A DNA stretch of 64,000 nt from Coemansia sp. RSA 487 (lineage: Eukaryota; Kickxellomycota; Kickxellomycetes; Kickxellales; Kickxellaceae): contig JANBRJ010000071.1 of the NCBI GenBank assembly GCA_027577595.1, positions 26,404-90,403 on the forward strand. The letters are read 5' to 3'. Below, in pieces: positions 61,500 to 64,000 of the stretch. Numbering within the stretch: position 1 is the stretch's first letter; the number at the start of each line of letters is the position of its first letter. Made by a program: the position numbers and the translations under genes. Below the pieces are notes generated by a model. That model was not told the DNA's origin and did no database searches. It worked only from the letters and a program-made list of their open reading frames with translations.

Positions 61500-64000
61500 C
61501 TATTGTCCAAAGTCGTTTGCCTTGACAAGCTTTGCAAAATATCCGTTCTCTGTAAGCAGCTCTCTAGGTGGACCGATTTCTGCTACTCTTCCGTTGTCCA
61601 CGACGATAGTCCGATCACTATTCATAATGGTTTCCAAACGATGTGCAATAGTAAGTGCTGTGCAGCCTTTAAATTCAGAGTGAATAAGCTCTTGCATACG
61701 CTGGTCTGTTTCCAAATCAACGTTTGCTGTAGCTTCATCTAGAACAACAATCTTACGATTGCGCATCAATAGCCTGCAAAGACCAAACAATTGCTGTTGT
61801 CCATCGCTAAACCTATCACCCGCAAATATGCTAAGCCCATGTGGTCGTACCTCCCGAGTAGCAGCTCTATATATTCGGGGCTTTGTTATGAACCGATACA
61901 AGAATAGGCACTTAGACCAGTTTGCCCCTTTCCACTTTTCGTCCCAATCGCTAGGTTCCTCGAGCGTGTCTTCATCAGTGTAATCTCCAATATCATCAGA
62001 ACCACGAGCATATGGTGGCTGAACATTGTCAACAATCCCACATTTAATAACTGCTGACCACATATCCTCCACACTATGCTTGACAAGTGAATCGAGGTTC
62101 TGTCTAAATGTTCCTTCAAGCATTGTTGGTTCTTGTGGGATAATGCCCAACTTTGGTCGCAGGTCGCCAATATTGAGCGAGAAAATGTCCTGGCCATCAA
62201 TTACAATAGATCCATTGCATGTGCTGCTGTCAATTAGATGAAATAAAGCTCGAGTGAGTGACGTTTTGCCAGCATCTGTTCTACCAACAATTCCAATCTT
62301 TTCATTTGGATTTACGGTCAAATTGACATTCTTTAGCACATGCTCTAAATCTTCACGATACTTCATGCTAAAATTGCGGAATTCAATCTTACCAGCAGCT
62401 GGCCACTGCTCTTCTGGTTTTGTTGCATCATCAACAAACATCTTTTCTCCATCCATATTTATATACTGCCTAAGTTTTTCGATCCTGTGCTTAAAACTCA
62501 AAGCATCAGCTTTTAAACCAATAATGTATTCTACATTATCCGCCAATCCATATGTCAAATTCATGTATGCATCGAACTTTATGGAGGATATTCCATGCCG
62601 AAATTGTCGGTTACGAATTAAAGTGAACATCGCATACAGGGAATAAGCAGGCCTATACGATATAAGATTTAATATTTCTATGAAATTGGAAAGTAAGCGT
62701 TGTGACAAATTGACACAATATTCCTTGTCCTTTTCATCCATATATCTTGCTGTAAAGTATTTCTCCACATCAAATATGTGAATAAGCCTCGTTCCATCCG
62801 CAATGATATCATCTACCTGCTCTTGATTAATCAATACTTGCGTTTCTACTTTTTCCAATGATAAGCGTGCCAAACTCTGTACTGATCCTGTATATTGATA
62901 ATACAGTATCTAGAATCTTAGTAGTATTTCTCTCCAAAAATTGTGGTATATCAGCAGACATTGCTTCAGTGTCATTATATGCTGAGGACATTTCCTGCCT
63001 TGTAGTGCTGTCAAATAATGCCAATGGTCCATGTATGAGCCTATCAATAAACATGGCTTTGATTCGAGGATCGAAATACATTTCTGATATATAGTCATTG
63101 ACATACCGCTTCAAGCTAAATATTAACTTCTCCCAGCCGCTTTTAAGCACCGCAATAAACAAGTATCTTTGAATCACACTGCTTGTTAGGTTGGAACCTT
63201 CTTTATATTTAATTATATCCAATATATAGCCATCGAGAATAAACTGTGAAATAGGATTTATGGCTGCTGAGGATAAAATAATAGCCATTGTAGGTCCACC
63301 ACATGTCTTTAATACAAACTTTGCATAATCCCAGTCACCCCAGTCCTTTTTAGCTATTTCTGGAATGGCATCGCTATCTTTATCAATCTCATTCACTATA
63401 TCATCTGCTGGATCTAATGCCTGGTCAGCATTACTATCATTATCGAGCTTGGGACAAGTGTTATCGCTATCTAATAAAATCTCTAGATTTTCTGTTAATG
63501 GTTGATATTTCTGTCGTGTGTTCTGCGAAACAGCTATATTGCTGTCATCATCAAGAGACACAATCTTATCAAAATATGGCAATAGAACCTGCAAATTAAC
63601 AGATACTATGCGAATTTTGCCAGCAAGTAACCCAGAATCCATGATAACATGGTCAAGGATGTGTCGCTTTACAAGTGCATCAACAGCAGATAGTTGATCA
63701 TCCAATATGTAAATATTAGCTCTTGAATAAACAGCCCGTGCAAGTGCAAGCCGTGCCTTTTGGCCACCAGAGATGTTGGTACCACACTCGGAGCCGGAAA
63801 TACGGCGCTGCCCGAGAGACCATACTGATGAGGTACCAGAAAAGACGAGAGAACACTTGCTTGAGTGCACGATAGGAGGCCTGGAGCTGCCAGCACCGCA
63901 GATGGGAAGCATTGTGGCAGCGTGGACTGACGAGCATGTCCGTAAGCGGAAACCTATGGTGGGCATATCGCAAACGGATAAGAGGAACGCTTTCGAGACA
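61500..64000 (-). pseudogene. Broken ABCC/MRP-type ABC transporter, 5' end missing
   Basis: From the edge inward: the end of nucleotide-binding domain 1 ([17 protein letters not shown] signature, then [11 protein letters not shown] Walker B), an acidic linker, a short transmembrane domain 2, then domain 2 (signature FSDGQQQLFGL, Walker B IVVLDEATANVD, H-loop TIAHR). The frame changes at about 62830-62909: one frame ends at 62827 and the next is open only from about 62909. Around that join part of domain TMD2 is missing. The second Walker A reads GRTDAGKTS, with Asp for the usual Gly. The 63740-64000 part is GC-richer and upstream of the signature no longer looks like an ABC domain. It is probably a pseudogene; a missed intron or sequence error is possible. 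Confidence 0.7.

Noticed and set aside
1-64000. tRNA genes, rRNA genes, CRISPR arrays
   Set aside because: I scanned spacers by eye for TTCRA-type B boxes and repeat-spacer patterns and found none convincing; CRISPR is not expected in a fungal chromosome.

Overview
The window is nuclear DNA of a fungus. It holds about 23 recognisable eukaryotic housekeeping genes, mostly single-exon, with one well supported GT-AG intron, TATA-like boxes, A/T-rich spacers and many short tandem repeats. The gene set (KTI12, PRP45, REI1, GDB1, MET6, ECM31, BOS1, CSC1, a Psr-type phosphatase) is fungal. A CD2AP/CIN85-like three-SH3 adaptor, a cysteine dioxygenase and very low intron density suggest an early-diverging zygomycete-grade lineage, perhaps Kickxellomycotina. 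That placement is inference; no rRNA or marker gene settles it.

Layout. 1-1662 (-) is the 5' part of an SCP/Psr-type phosphatase cut by the window edge, with a possible upstream exon near 3.7 kb. 4.9-6.5 kb (-) is a METTL25-family methyltransferase. 6.5-10.3 kb is an A/T-rich island carrying three tandem paralogous genes for proteins of 68-74 aa that I do not recognise. 10.4-17 kb holds OGG1 (+), PGS1 (-), SKP1 (-), a diverged SKP1 paralogue (-) and KTI12 (-). 17-30 kb holds PRP45 (+), a five-HMA copper P-type ATPase (+), a WDR20/CreC WD40 protein (+), CCT3 (-) and REI1 (+). 30-32 kb is a second A/T-rich island with an orphan ORF ending in a possible ubiquitin-like fold and a diverged inverted repeat. 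32-35.5 kb is the three-SH3 adaptor (-). 36-58 kb holds CCS1 (-), xylulokinase (+), ECM31 (+), GDB1 (+), BOS1 (+), MET6 (+), CSC1/TMEM63 (+) and cysteine dioxygenase (+). 57.6-59.3 kb holds a cis-prenyltransferase and CSL4 (both -). 59.3-64 kb is a third A/T-rich island with a GC-richer frameshifted coding relic, an orphan coiled-coil gene and a broken ABCC transporter running off the end.

The conserved genes do not form one pathway. Loose links are copper handling (Cu-ATPase, CCS1), sulfur amino acids (MET6, cysteine dioxygenase) and SCF ligases (two SKP1 genes). The accessory islands hold almost everything novel. The best candidate for an undescribed system is the 7.3-10 kb triplet, which shares both a protein motif and a TATA-like element at nearly the same distance from each ATG.
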